A stretch of DNA of 64,000 nt. Origin: Coriaria nepalensis (lineage: Eukaryota > Streptophyta > Magnoliopsida > Cucurbitales > Coriariaceae). The stretch spans positions 4,102,001-4,166,000 of the forward strand of contig CP114483.1 of NCBI GenBank assembly GCA_027186245.1, read 5' to 3'. Positions 26,842 to 36,689 of this stretch are shown here, in pieces. Both the position numbers and the translations under genes were made by a program. The first letter of the stretch is position 1; each line of letters begins with the position of its first letter. Under the pieces are notes generated by a model. The model was not told where the DNA came from. It saw only the letters and a program-made list of their open reading frames with translations, and made no database searches.

Positions 26842-27255
26842 ATCATAATTGAAGTTGAATTTGAGCCAAAATAGTAGAGATAATTAGTACTATATTTTTG
26901 TTATTTGTATTGGCTTCAAATACTAAATAAAATACGATCACGTTGAAACAAACATGCAATTCCAAATGCAGGGTGGAGAATGAGTTTGTGGAGAATTGGT
27001 CTGATCCTTCTTCTCCACTTCAACCTCAACACACCAAAACTTTGTTTCACTTCCTCTATCACTATGATCATAACCACCATTATCCTTCCGGCACCTCCCA
27101 TCTAATGCTTCCCAATCTATATCTTCTGGGGGGGGAGGGGGGGGGGGTGTTATCACAAGGTATAAATCCAGGTATGGAGCCAGTATAAAGAGCAATAAGA
27201 AAATAGAATTGGTGGACATGTCATTCCTTTCCAAGCTATTGTTGAAAGCACTCAT
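26842..27255 (-). pseudogene. F-box/kelch gene remnant, copy B
   Basis: The minus strand reads GSETKFWCVEVEVEKK (about 27005-27055), the typical C-terminal strand of plant F-box/kelch proteins. The flank at 26847-26895 (AATTGAAGTTGAATTTG ... AGAGATAATTAGTAC) matches 25170-25216 of copy A, so A and B share a duplicated segment. A G-rich run interrupts the remnant at 27128-27147. Confidence 0.5.
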
Positions 27256-27309
27256 TTCATTTGAGCTGATGAAGATATTGAAGAACTTGGTGCTGAGGAT
27301 GAAGGAATC

Positions 27310-27580
27310 TCATAGATATAGCTCAATATCCCCGTAAGATTGAGAGTAGATGTTATCTACACCCAGCTTAGATAAATGAGAAAGAAAAACAGTCGAAGAT
27401 AATGCTTTGGTGAATATATCGGCAATTTGATTATGCATCGAAATATAAGTAGTACCCATTGATCCATCTTGAATTTTCTTTCGGATCAAATCACAGTCGA
27501 GTTTGATGTGTTTAGTGTGCTCGTGGGAGGTCTATCACAGCGAAGAGCTGCAAGGTTATCATGGTGAAGGAAGACGAATG
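27310..27580 (-). mobile_element. Ty1/copia retrotransposon fragment (end of pol, RNase H)
   Basis: The minus strand from 27525 to the stop at 27310 reads HEHTKHIKLDCDLIRKKIQD, GTTYISMHNQIADIFTKAL and LSHLSKLGVDNIY in one frame. This is the conserved C-terminal end of copia polyproteins (RNase H, usual form HERTKHIEIDCHFVREKI with QIADIFTKAL). Upstream, HHDNLAALRCDR continues in another frame, so there is a frameshift near 27530. No LTR, primer-binding site or integrase was found nearby, so this is a truncated relic between F-box/kelch remnants. Confidence 0.8.
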
Positions 27581-27913
27581 AGTAATTCGAAGATCGGTAA
27601 GTATATCCCTAAGCCATATCAATTCACAACATGTACATGAACATACAAATATAATATAAAAAGCATAATAGTACTCCCAAACTAAAGATTAAAATCTTCA
27701 AACAGACTATAACCGATTAACTCAAGCCTCCGTGATTACAATCCGATTCCGGCCGAACAATTACTTCCTTCAAACCGATATGCAAAATAGAAAACCCCAA
27801 TTTTCTTACCAGTTTTCAAGATATATTGTATTGGTTCCATAAGTACTTACAGCAACTAATTAAAGATATCGTTCATGATTAAATCACAGACTAATCTCTA
27901 TCTTACCGTATGA

Positions 27914-29104
27914 TCAGAAACTAATTAAACACAAACTACGTATTAATTTGAAATAAGGAGACATTGAAGACGAAACATAATTGTAGATGGCCGATTGATA
28001 AACATAATAGTAGACGAAACAATCTTTCCACATGTACAGCTCTCCATTCTCAGTGTTCTTCTCTACTTGTACCTCGGCAAAGCAAACTTGCAATTCATAT
28101 GTTACGCTGCTTTTACCTTCCCAAACTAGAATTAACCGCTCTTTCCTTCCCGTATCCACCTTAACATTTACTGATATGCCACGACTAATCTGATCAGTCA
28201 ACCCTGTCCCAACCCACTTCACCTCCTTCCATACCTTTTCTTCTACATCAAAACCGATAATGATCCTCCGTGTACGAGATTGTAGCCGTAAGGAACCCCG
28301 TCAACCGCATAACCCGTTCTTATCGGCAAGTTGTACACTTCATGCGGTAACCCTTCCATGATTTCCCACTTGCCGTTTCTCGAATCATATATGAACCCAC
28401 TTGTTTTGGTCCAAACGTAGAATTTATTGGCTACAACCGCGCATAAGTTAAACATATCCAGCCGTCGAACTTCAGGCGGACTGGGGATAGTTTTCCACTG
28501 TCCGATCGTTGGATCAAATACCTTAGCCCATTCCTCTAACTCTACATTACACCCGCCAAAGACGTATATCTTTCCGTCGATGACACGATCGACAAAATAT
28601 CGTCGTGCAACTTGCATTCGGTGGGCCAGTTCCCATTTGTTAAGTTTGAAATCAAAGACGGAGACATCGGATCCCATGTCGAAGAAGAAGTGCCGGCCGA
28701 GGACGTAGATTTTGGGCCCCACAACAGAGTAGATATTAACGGAATCAAAACCGCGGGAATCGCAAGGTGAGGCTTGGAAGTCGAGTTTAGATACATGCAT
28801 GGGGTTTTGATTGATGCTACAACGGACGCAGAGGAAATTGTCGTATGATAGGCCTCTCCTGATTAAAACGTAAAGAGAGCTTTGAGCGGATTTCTGGATA
28901 CAATATCGTCTATTGAAGAAGGTTGAAGAAGAGACGACGGATCGAATGGCCTTAGAGGCTAGATAGAGGTTTGTTTGGGTGGTAGTAGAGGGGTATTCGA
29001 GATAGGATGTTTAAAGCGACTTTGTTCGGAAGAGACAGAATTAGATCTACTTCTTGCTGTTCATTGTCGGTGGTAGCAGAGAAGATCTAGAAGGTGATAG
29101 ACAT
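27914..29104 (-). pseudogene. F-box/kelch-repeat protein pseudogene, copy C
   Basis: The largest of three remnants. Proposed ATG at 29104 is followed after five codons by an in-frame TAG (29087-29089). An F-box start follows (QEVDLILSLPNKVALNILSR), then a GTTT tandem duplication (28969-28976, plus strand) adds four bases and breaks the frame. Beyond it the frame reads NLYLASKAIRSVVSSSTFF, then kelch repeats (28243-28800) such as GKIYVFGGC, EEWAKVFDPTIGQWKTIPSP and AVVANKFYVWT. Another shift at about 28250-28275 separates YAVDGVPYGYN from IIGFDVEEKVWKEVKWVG in the 27914-28222 frame. Three independent lesions indicate a dead gene. Intact relatives act as SCF ubiquitin-ligase substrate receptors. 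Confidence 0.85.
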
Positions 29105-29243
29105 GGTCGCCGCCGGTTAGCTAGGCCTCTGGCTACCTTCTTTTCTTCTTTGTGTTTTCCGTACGTCTTGCGTTTTGAGAATTATTTTGACCACCCAAAA
29201 TCCAATGTATTATAATAATATGAGTAGAAGAACCCAAAATCCA

Positions 29244-29638
29244 ATGTGCTATCTACTACTACTCACCACCTCTCCTTCTGATCTGCGCCCCCATCTTACT
29301 TGTTCTCAGCTGCTCATTGACCGTCATCCACGGCAGCATTGGACCCCACCACCAACATCACAATTTGGGTTTCATACCCACCACCAGATCACCGCTGTGC
29401 AAGGGATCCACAGCAGAGTGTTTAACAGGGGATCATCATGGTCAGGATGAGTTTTGAGTTTGACTCGGAGATCAGTCGGCGCATTCTAGCCACCAGCCCG
29501 TACATCAGCTACGGCGCGCTGCAGAAGAACACTGTCCCTTGTTCTCTACGTGGTGCTTCTTATTACAACTGCCAACCTGGTGCTCAAGCTAATCCTTATG
29601 GCCGTAGCTGCTCCGCCATTACAAGATGCAGAAGTTAA
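29244..29638 (+). pseudogene. RALF: RALF-like peptide gene with frameshifts (mature domain intact)
   Basis: The last exon-like frame (to stop at 29636) reads FDSEISRRILATSPYISYGAL, then NTVPCSLRGASYYNC and NPYGRSCSAITRC: a complete mature RALF with the YISY receptor motif, the RRIL site for S1P cleavage and all four cysteines. RALFs are secreted peptides sensed by FERONIA-type kinases and LRX proteins. The prepro part lies in other frames. One frame (29260-29458) reads PPLLLICAPILLVLSCSLTV (signal peptide) and CKGSTAECLTGDHHGQDEF. It is separated from the mature frame by one extra T in TTTT (29452-29455), and from the only plausible ATG (29244, MCYLLLL) by a second shift near 29262-29285. Either a pseudogene or, less likely, a sequence error. 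The mature domain has lost basic residues typical of RALF22/33 (LQKN for LRRN, CQPG for CRRG). Confidence 0.8.
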
Positions 29639-30707
29639 GAAAACCAAAAAAAAAAATGTAATTTTTTTCCTTCCTTCCTTTCTGAAATGGATTTGAATTG
29701 TTATTTATTAACTTCGTTGACCTGAATTTTTGTCTGCAACAAAGTGTTCCATCTACTATAGTGTGCTCGCTCCCAGATTAATGTCTGTATTCACTAACAA
29801 ACTAAGATGAGAGCGGTGGTCAGTCATCTCGCTCTAATAGTCAGTTTCTAGAAGGATCTTGAAGGATCTTGGGAGAATAGATATTAAGATTTGCTCTTCT
29901 TTTAAGAAAAAATACATTACTTTTTACCGTAAAAGCAGTAGGTTTTTATATTCGGACAATGTTAAGAAATTTTAGATAGTTCTACGCGTTGCTTGCTCTC
30001 GTTACCCAATGTCTTAATCTTTCTCTACTCTTGTGTGTCAGCACACCCATTTCTGACACAACACAACTTTGCTCTTCGCTCAGAAGTATTTCAGTGTGTA
30101 ACGGTGTTGCCTCAGTTTGACATGCTAGAGGTGCGTTTTTCATGCAGGTATCAGTTGATTTCCATTGTCCACCCCTTCGACGTATTTGTACTCAAGTCTG
30201 AACTGAGCGAGAAAATACTATACTCAACCTTAGCGTCATTCGATGTCCTGTTATCGAGCTTAGTTTATTATCATGTCAAATGATATATTGATCCTATTTG
30301 ACCTTTACTTCAACTATCATCTTCTCTTCATACTCAACTATCCCAACATCTGCCGACCCTATCTTAACCTCGGTAAGGAAAATTGAAGTGACAGATCTGA
30401 TGGTGTCCCGAAATAGGGCCTAACAAACTTGATCAAATGCAGTAACTAATGGTTGAATATATGTGAATTTGATCTAGTATGATTATTTCCAGTATTCTTC
30501 TTCAAGAGTATTAGAACCGACTAGGAGTAGTTGTCTGGGTCTGCTTATTCCCTCCATGAAATGCAAGAAAAGCAAAGCGAAATTGATTTTTTATCAACCA
30601 TAATTGTTAGTGAGTTTGGATCATACAGTCTCCACATCCCTCGAATACGACACTCACCTGACTCAATTTAAAATAATATAATTATTTTTAGAGTTTATCC
30701 GCTTCAT
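29639..30707. other. Spacer between RALF and the lipid-droplet protein gene
   Basis: About 1.1 kb without a recognised gene. A small direct duplication, AAGGATCTTG repeated at about 29852-29871, was noted. Open frame 29993-30283 (96 aa) has no recognisable domain. Confidence 0.5.
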
Positions 30708-30713
30708 CACGTG
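30708..30713 (+). promoter_or_regulatory. G-box (CACGTG) upstream of the LDAP gene
   Basis: CACGTG about 254 bp before the ATG; such ABRE-like G-boxes are bound by bZIP/bHLH factors. It suits the ABA and stress responsiveness known for SRP/LDAP genes. Function inferred. Confidence 0.35.
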
Positions 30714-30867
30714 ATTTCTTAAATATGGACGGACGTCGGCCGACATGTCGTGTAGCTAAAAAATAGAACGCGCTAAGTAAACTCTCTTCAACTTAGTCCC
30801 TAAGCAAGCATCCAACGTCTACTTCAAACGCGTTTGAATTCTCAGACTGATCTTCCTCTCCAATAAT

Positions 30868-30875
30868 TATAAATA
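30868..30875 (+). promoter_or_regulatory. TATA box of the LDAP gene
   Basis: TATAAATA 92 bp before the ATG, followed by a pyrimidine-rich leader with (CT)n near 30923-30940. Confidence 0.6.
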
Positions 30876-30966
30876 CGCATAAACCCTCTCCCCTATTTTC
30901 ATATCATTTCAAGCTCTTAAATCTCTCTCTCTCTCTCTCTCATTTCTGAAGAAATTTATTCATATC

Positions 30967-31855
30967 ATGGCCGAGGTAGATTCCAGGTTGAACCAAGCTG
31001 ACTCGGTACAGATTTCTCCTTCTTCATTTCTGTAACTGTCATTTCTGTAAATATTCATTTTTCTTATGCGTATCGTATCGAATATAGCAGGATAGAAATC
31101 CCGCGGTAGAAGCTCAGAAATTGAAGTACCTAGAGTTCATTAAATCGACGTCGTTTCAAGCCGCGATCTACTTCTCGAAGGTCTACGTCTTCGCCAAATC
31201 CAAATCCGGTCCTCTTAAGCCAAGCGTCGAAACCCTAGAAAACTCCTTGAAATCCGTTGCTACGCCTCTGTACCACAAATTCCACCACGTTCCATCTGAT
31301 CTCCTCAAATTTGCTGACCGCAAGGTATTACATTCAAAATCTCTTCTAAATCGATCGGGTTTTCGTTATTCTTTTCGCTCAATTTCAGACACCAAACTTA
31401 ATTTGTCTTGATATTTGCAGATTGATAGCTCAGTGATCATCCTTGATCGACGTTTCCGTCCAGTCGTATCCAAATCTCAGAAAGCTCCAGAGGTTGCTCG
31501 ATCCACAGCGGATCGTGCTGGCGTAGTGGAAAAGGCTTCAGGAATTGCGAAATCCATGTACAGCAAGTGCGAACCGACCGCTAAAGAGCTATACTCGAAA
31601 TATGAACCGACCGCTAAAGAGATTTACTCGAAATACAAACCAAAGGCGGAACAGTTAGCCGGTTCCGCTTGGCTGAAGGTGAATCAGCTCCCTCTGTTCC
31701 CGCATGTGGCGTCGTATTGCGGCGATAAGTACGACAAAACCGTGCGTTTTGCGGCGGAGAAGGGGTGGGACAGAGCGTTTGGCAGTTTTAGGAAGGAAGA
31801 GGCAGAGCCTTTGGATGCAAAAGCTGCTACTTCTGCGCCTAGTAGCGGCCTTTGA
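30967..31855 (+). CDS. LDAP3: REF/SRPP-family lipid-droplet-associated protein (stress-related protein)
   Basis: Three exons (30967-31005, 31091-31324, 31421-31855) give 235 aa. The REF domain covers about residues 20-200: [53 protein letters not shown]. It also has the amphipathic repeats [20 protein letters not shown] that coat lipid droplets or rubber particles. In Arabidopsis the three LDAPs (also called SRPs) stabilise cytosolic lipid droplets and aid growth and drought tolerance. A C-terminal Ala/Ser tail ends SAPSSGL. Exon 2 is preceded by TAGCAG, so an alternative start at 31088 would add one Gln. A TATA box and G-box lie upstream. The LDAP3 name is suggested by recalled gene order and is tentative. 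Confidence 0.92.
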
Positions 31856-32829
31856 TTTTGTGTGATGGTGTTATATTAAGTGATCTAATAATAAAACAGT
31901 AGGCTTCTTCTTGTTTTGGAATTTTGTAATTATTATATTCTCTAATTTCTCTTTTCCTTCTAAAGTCAGTATTGGTATCGGCATTATCATCATCAATTCA
32001 TACGGCTCTAAATTTTAACTCTTACGAAGAATATGTATATATTTATTTATCATAGTTTATATGATCATTTTAGAAATTTTAGAAAATTTTCTCCACTCCA
32101 TATTACCTTGATACAAATTACAACTTCAGTCGTCATCCTCTTATAATCATCTCTATAATTATTGTGTTTTTTGTGAAATTTAGGAAAAACTAGTCCTGTG
32201 ATTGAAGGGAGGAAGATTATTAAAGAAATTGTTAGATTTGTTATCAAGATTTTACTAAAAAAGAGTAATTTTATTACAATTCTAAATTATTTCAAATAAA
32301 ATAAAATAAATATATCAAATATTCATATGATTGAATCAGATACTCTTAATTTTTTATCTATCGAATCGGATATCTGATTTAATAGATAAAAGTAAATACA
32401 CATTTGTATCGGATCGTATCTGATCTGATACTCATGTTTATACCCAATATTCATACTAAATATTCGATCCAATTAGATAAAAATTGATACCCGTTTACAT
32501 CAGATCGTATCCGATCCGACCCTCATACTTAATCTTAATATATTTTATTTAGGAAAAAAATTCTTTAATCTCAACTGATGGCCTTTTTTTGCTTTTTCGG
32601 ATTCAAACTTCGATCTTTACACTTAAAGTTGAGACCTATCTTGAGTTATGACTACATTTTTGAAATCAGAAATTCTCAATAATGAAAACAAAATCCGACT
32701 CAATTAATCCATTCCGAACCGATCCACCGCTATCAAATTCCAGCAATTTTCCTCCATTGGCAGTGGGATAGGGGTTCAAAAATTGCCGTCCGCCCCGTTC
32801 GGTTCAGATTTATTCCCTCCCAAAACGGG
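31856..32829. other. Intergenic DNA with GATC/CGGAT-rich words
   Basis: LDAP 3' UTR, then AT-rich DNA. From 32330 to 32530 the words CGGATC, CGTATCTGATC and GATCCGA recur in a decayed direct-repeat pattern, similar to patches at 22289, 26590, 46090 and 46680. No gene seen. Confidence 0.5.
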
Positions 32830-34420
32830 GCTACCCGACCCATAGAACCCCTCGAAATTCAAAGAGCTAGAGAGAACGGGGAGAAAGACCATTTTCCTCT
32901 CCCTCTCTCTCTCGGCCTCCTCCTCCTACGCTTTCTCATCCCTATGTCCCCGTCCTTCTTTCCCTTCACTTACTCCCACTCCAAAAGCGACCCATTCCGA
33001 CTTGCTCTCTCTCCTCGGCTCAAAATCCCAATCCTCCTCTGTGAACCCTATCACAGCTCAAGAGCTGAGATCTTGCCTCAAATTCCTCGTTCCCTTTTAA
33101 CCCAATCAAATCCAGATTTCCGATTCAGAACCAGAATCCCTTTTAAAGCTTGTACTTTTGTAAGAAAATAGGTACCTGACATTGAACGGTCGAAAGAAAA
33201 CCGGTGTGAGCTCACTAGAACACCATATGGGAGACACTTCATTAGCAAGATTGTGCGTTTCAAACTGTGTTACACTTAAACCTTCATGACATCATTGCTT
33301 GTTGTGATGAAGTTCTAATATCTTCTCCGAAATTGCAGAAGCTAAATTCATATCTTGCATTTTTATTTCAACTCATTGTTGCTCGTGGGCCCGATGTAGG
33401 ATTTGACGTTTGTTTCATTGAACCGTCATGATTTATTTCATGGTCATCTCTTTCTTGCCGCTGATAGTAATCAACTTGGTATGTTGTGAGTTTGTAACTT
33501 CCATTTTGTGATTCTGAACCCTTCATGATAATTAAAGATGAATTGAGATTTGTTATCTCTTCTTCATGACTAGAAAGAAGTATTCGTGCTTTTAAAATCG
33601 ATCTCTGATTTTCCATTTGATAGGTTTCGTACTAGAGAATACCCACCCAGCTTATGACAGAGATGTATTTCCTTATGATATGGGCTATTGTCAAAAAGGT
33701 TAAAAGGAAAATAAAATGTTATGTGATCTACTACTTGTCTTACGACCCAGATGTTGTGCTAATCTTAAACACATTATGTTGTGATTCAGGTTCTGATGTA
33801 AGATATGATGATTCTATGAATTTCCGGAATATTCTTCGGCTCACCCCATTACCGAGCAACTCCTCTAGAACATGGGTGGCACCAGGTATCATGGTACCTA
33901 AATCTAACTCCAATAAATAAAAAAGACAAGTAGAAGTAGAAACTCCTGATATTATTTCTTCTACCAGTTTGTCTAAATAATCATATACTCTGTTTCTATT
34001 TTAGGGGTTCTTGTGGTGCTAGTTGCTCATCCAGGAGGAATCGTGTATTGAGATCTCATACCCGAATATGTAAATTTCTCTAGAACAATTTATTAAGGTA
34101 ATTTGACCCTAGGTTTCTTCCGTAACACTTCTTTTCTTCTATTAGTAATGCCTTATTTAATCTTTCAAATGCTTCTTCTTAAATTTGATATCTGCATATG
34201 GTCAAATTCTGACGGTTTTTTTTCTTCATTTCTTTATTATGACTGGCCAGATGATTTCGGGGATGTTGTCGATGATGTTAACTAGTTGGATATTGGAGAT
34301 TTTGAACCCAGCTATCAGATCTTTATACGCTGATTATCTCTCATCCAAGGTGAATATAGCTCTTGTAACTAAGATTCTGTATAATCAGAAAAGAAAAAAG
34401 TTAATGCCTTGTATCACTTG
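32830..34420 (+). other. Unresolved, possibly transcribed or degenerate locus
   Basis: A gene-like leader (CT-rich, about 32880-32940) precedes two open frames that cannot be joined. One begins at ATG 32944 (MSPSFFPFTYSHS) and runs to 33171. A second frame lacks a start but reads SDLLSLLGSKSQ, NPITAQELRSCLKFLVPF and then stops at about 33098. Splice-like sites occur (donor TAG/GTACCT near 33170). A further exon-like frame at 34235-34350 reads MTGQMISGMLSMMLTSWILE and NPAIRSLYADYLSSK before a possible donor. I do not recognise the protein. It may be a pseudogene, a long noncoding RNA, or a gene I cannot splice. Confidence 0.3.
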
Positions 34421-34976
34421 ATTCCTTCCCTCCATATTTTCTTAATCTGCATCAAGAAAGATGTCTTCTTAAATGAAATCGTGTCAAATATATCTTGACT
34501 CTGTTAAATAGTATGATTTCATTTGTTAGATTATAAAAATGATAAACGATTTCATTTGTCAGACTACAGAAATGGTATGTAAATCATACTTGTGCAAGAA
34601 ATTCTCGGCATATCTTCTCTTTGCAAAGGAGAATTATCCAAATCAGGAGTCGTAGTTCATAGCATGTGTACCTTGCCTCACTCAATATTCCTGGTCCAAA
34701 TCTTTGTGCTCGGTACAAATTTTTGATCTAATATTCAACAACTTAATTTACTTGGAACTCTGATTTGTTTATCACCTTAATTATTCATTACAGAACAGAA
34801 AATCATTATTATTTTTGATAATTAAAGAGAAAAAAAAAACAAAAAGAAGGCAAACAGACAAAGAAAAGCTCTAGTTGATAAGGCCAAATTGGTGTTCTTC
34901 TATGATTCCTTTCAACTGCCATTCACAAAGCTCTAAAATAACTAATAAAATAACTTGAATATCTAATCAGTCTTGT

Positions 34977-34984
34977 TATAAAAG
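34977..34984 (+). promoter_or_regulatory. TATA box of the DUF538 gene
   Basis: TATAAAAG 67 bp before the ATG, with a purine-rich (GAAA)n leader in between. Confidence 0.65.
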
Positions 34985-35043
34985 ACAATCATGCAGGCAA
35001 AGAGAAGAAAGAGAAAGAAAGTGAAAGAAAGTGAAAGGAAGAG

Positions 35044-35565
35044 ATGAATTCAATCTCCTTCTTCCCCTTCACCAAAACACTCATATCTTTATTACGTATT
35101 CTAACCCTATCGATCCTAATAACCTCACCAATATCCCTTGCAAATCAAACACATAGCATCTCTACCAACCCACCTTCAGCCTATGAAATTCTCAAGAGCT
35201 ACAATTTCCCAATTGGGATCCTCCCAAAAGGAGTAATAGACTACAATTTGGATCCCACTTCCGGAAAGTTTGCCGCCTTTCTGAACGGAAACTGTGGGTT
35301 TTCTCTACAAGGTTCTTACCAGATATACTACAAGTCAACCATCAAGGGCAATCTGTCTAGAGGCAAGCTTACAAGCTTGGAGGGTGTTAGTGTGAAGCTT
35401 TTCTTCTTTTGGGTTGATATCAAAGAAGTTGAAAGGTATGGGGATAATCTCAACTTTTATGTGGGTTTTCTTAGTGCTGGTTTTGGTATTGAGAATTTTG
35501 AGGTGTGCCCTCAATGTGGGTGTGGAGTTAGATGCAACAATTTGTCGTTGTTCTCTTCTAATTAA
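35044..35565 (+). CDS. DUF538 family secreted protein
   Basis: Single exon, 173 aa. An N-terminal signal peptide is likely (hydrophobic ISLLRILTLSILITSPISL, cleaved near residue 33). The DUF538 domain follows: SAYEILKSYNFPIGILPKGV, DYNLDPTSGKFAAFLNGNC, then VSVKLFFFWVDIKEVE and the C-terminal FEVCPQCGCGVRC. Plant DUF538 proteins are small, stress-responsive and apoplastic or membrane-associated, with a lipocalin/BPI-like fold proposed; their biochemical role is not settled. Length and order of motifs are normal for the family. A clean TATA box and purine-rich leader lie immediately upstream. Confidence 0.9.
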   Translation: MNSISFFPFTKTLISLLRILTLSILITSPISLANQTHSISTNPPSAYEILKSYNFPIGILPKGVIDYNLDPTSGKFAAFLNGNCGFSLQGSYQIYYKSTIKGNLSRGKLTSLEGVSVKLFFFWVDIKEVERYGDNLNFYVGFLSAGFGIENFEVCPQCGCGVRCNNLSLFSSN

Positions 35566-36689
35566 TGTATATTTTGCATTTAACATATGTAATGAAGACA
35601 ACAATGCGGTTTAATAATATCTATGTGGTTTTGTCTATTGGTTCTATGAGTAGTAGATCAAAAGAATTGATGCTGATTATTCGATAAAATTAAAGAAATA
35701 ATATTATAGTAAAAGTCTTAAAATTTTCAAAAATATTAACTTATATCTAAAAATAATTCAAAATTTAATTAATTTTATATTGTATATTTATAAAATTTAA
35801 TAATAATAAGATTAGGTAACTTTTTTATCATTTAATTTTATATTTTTAAATTAAAATTAAAATTTTATTTTTTTAAAATTGTTTTTGAAAAAAGAAAAAA
35901 AAAAAAGACTAAAAATAATGTTGAATGAATAGTACTACTACGTAGGCTCCCGACACGTGGTAGAATTAAAGCATTGAAAGTTTCAACCGCTAAATGAAAC
36001 TACTTTTTGTATTTTTCCACCAACCAGAATCATATTCATTCTCCTTCCCTCGATCAAAATTCAGAAAAAAAATAAAACTTAATTAATTAATTAATTAAAA
36101 AATGAAAATTTTAAATTTTAAAAAGAAAAAGAAAGCAAAAAAGAGATTAAACCTACAACATTCTTCATTCACATGGAAAATTAGTTGACAACAACCCATT
36201 CTTCCTTTTTGTTTTTTTTTTCCATATCAATCAACCCCTGATTCTCTCTCCATCCCTCCATTTCAATCTCCATTCCTCTCTCTCTCGCTCTCTCTCTCTC
36301 TCCTCTTCTCCTATATGAAAAGTTTTTTCTTTTTGTTCCTTGATTGATCTCCTAATTCATTCTATCTTTTTTGTTTGATTCTCCATCTCATTGAGGAGCT
36401 GGGTTTATTTTATTATTATTTTTTGTTAATTTCTCCTTTTCGCATATTATAAGACACCATTTTTCTTTTCCAATTGTTTTTTTTTTTAATAAATTTTGTA
36501 TTCTCTCTCGGATTGGACAAATTCTTAGCAGTCAAATGTTGTGCATTTCGTCGTCATCCCAATCAAAGTTAGGTTTTTCTTCTCTTCTTTGCCTGGGCAT
36601 ATAAGGTTGATCAATATCTCATCAATTCAGAGATCTCCATCTGGGTATTATCGATTTTTTTTTTTTTTTAAGAACTTGGGTTTGATTTG
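35566..36689. other. DUF538 3' flank and phosphatase promoter or leader
   Basis: AT-rich spacer. A G-box (CACGTG, 35954-35959) lies about 730 bp before the phosphatase ATG, and a CT-rich stretch at about 36280-36305 marks its probable leader. No other gene recognised. Confidence 0.5.
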
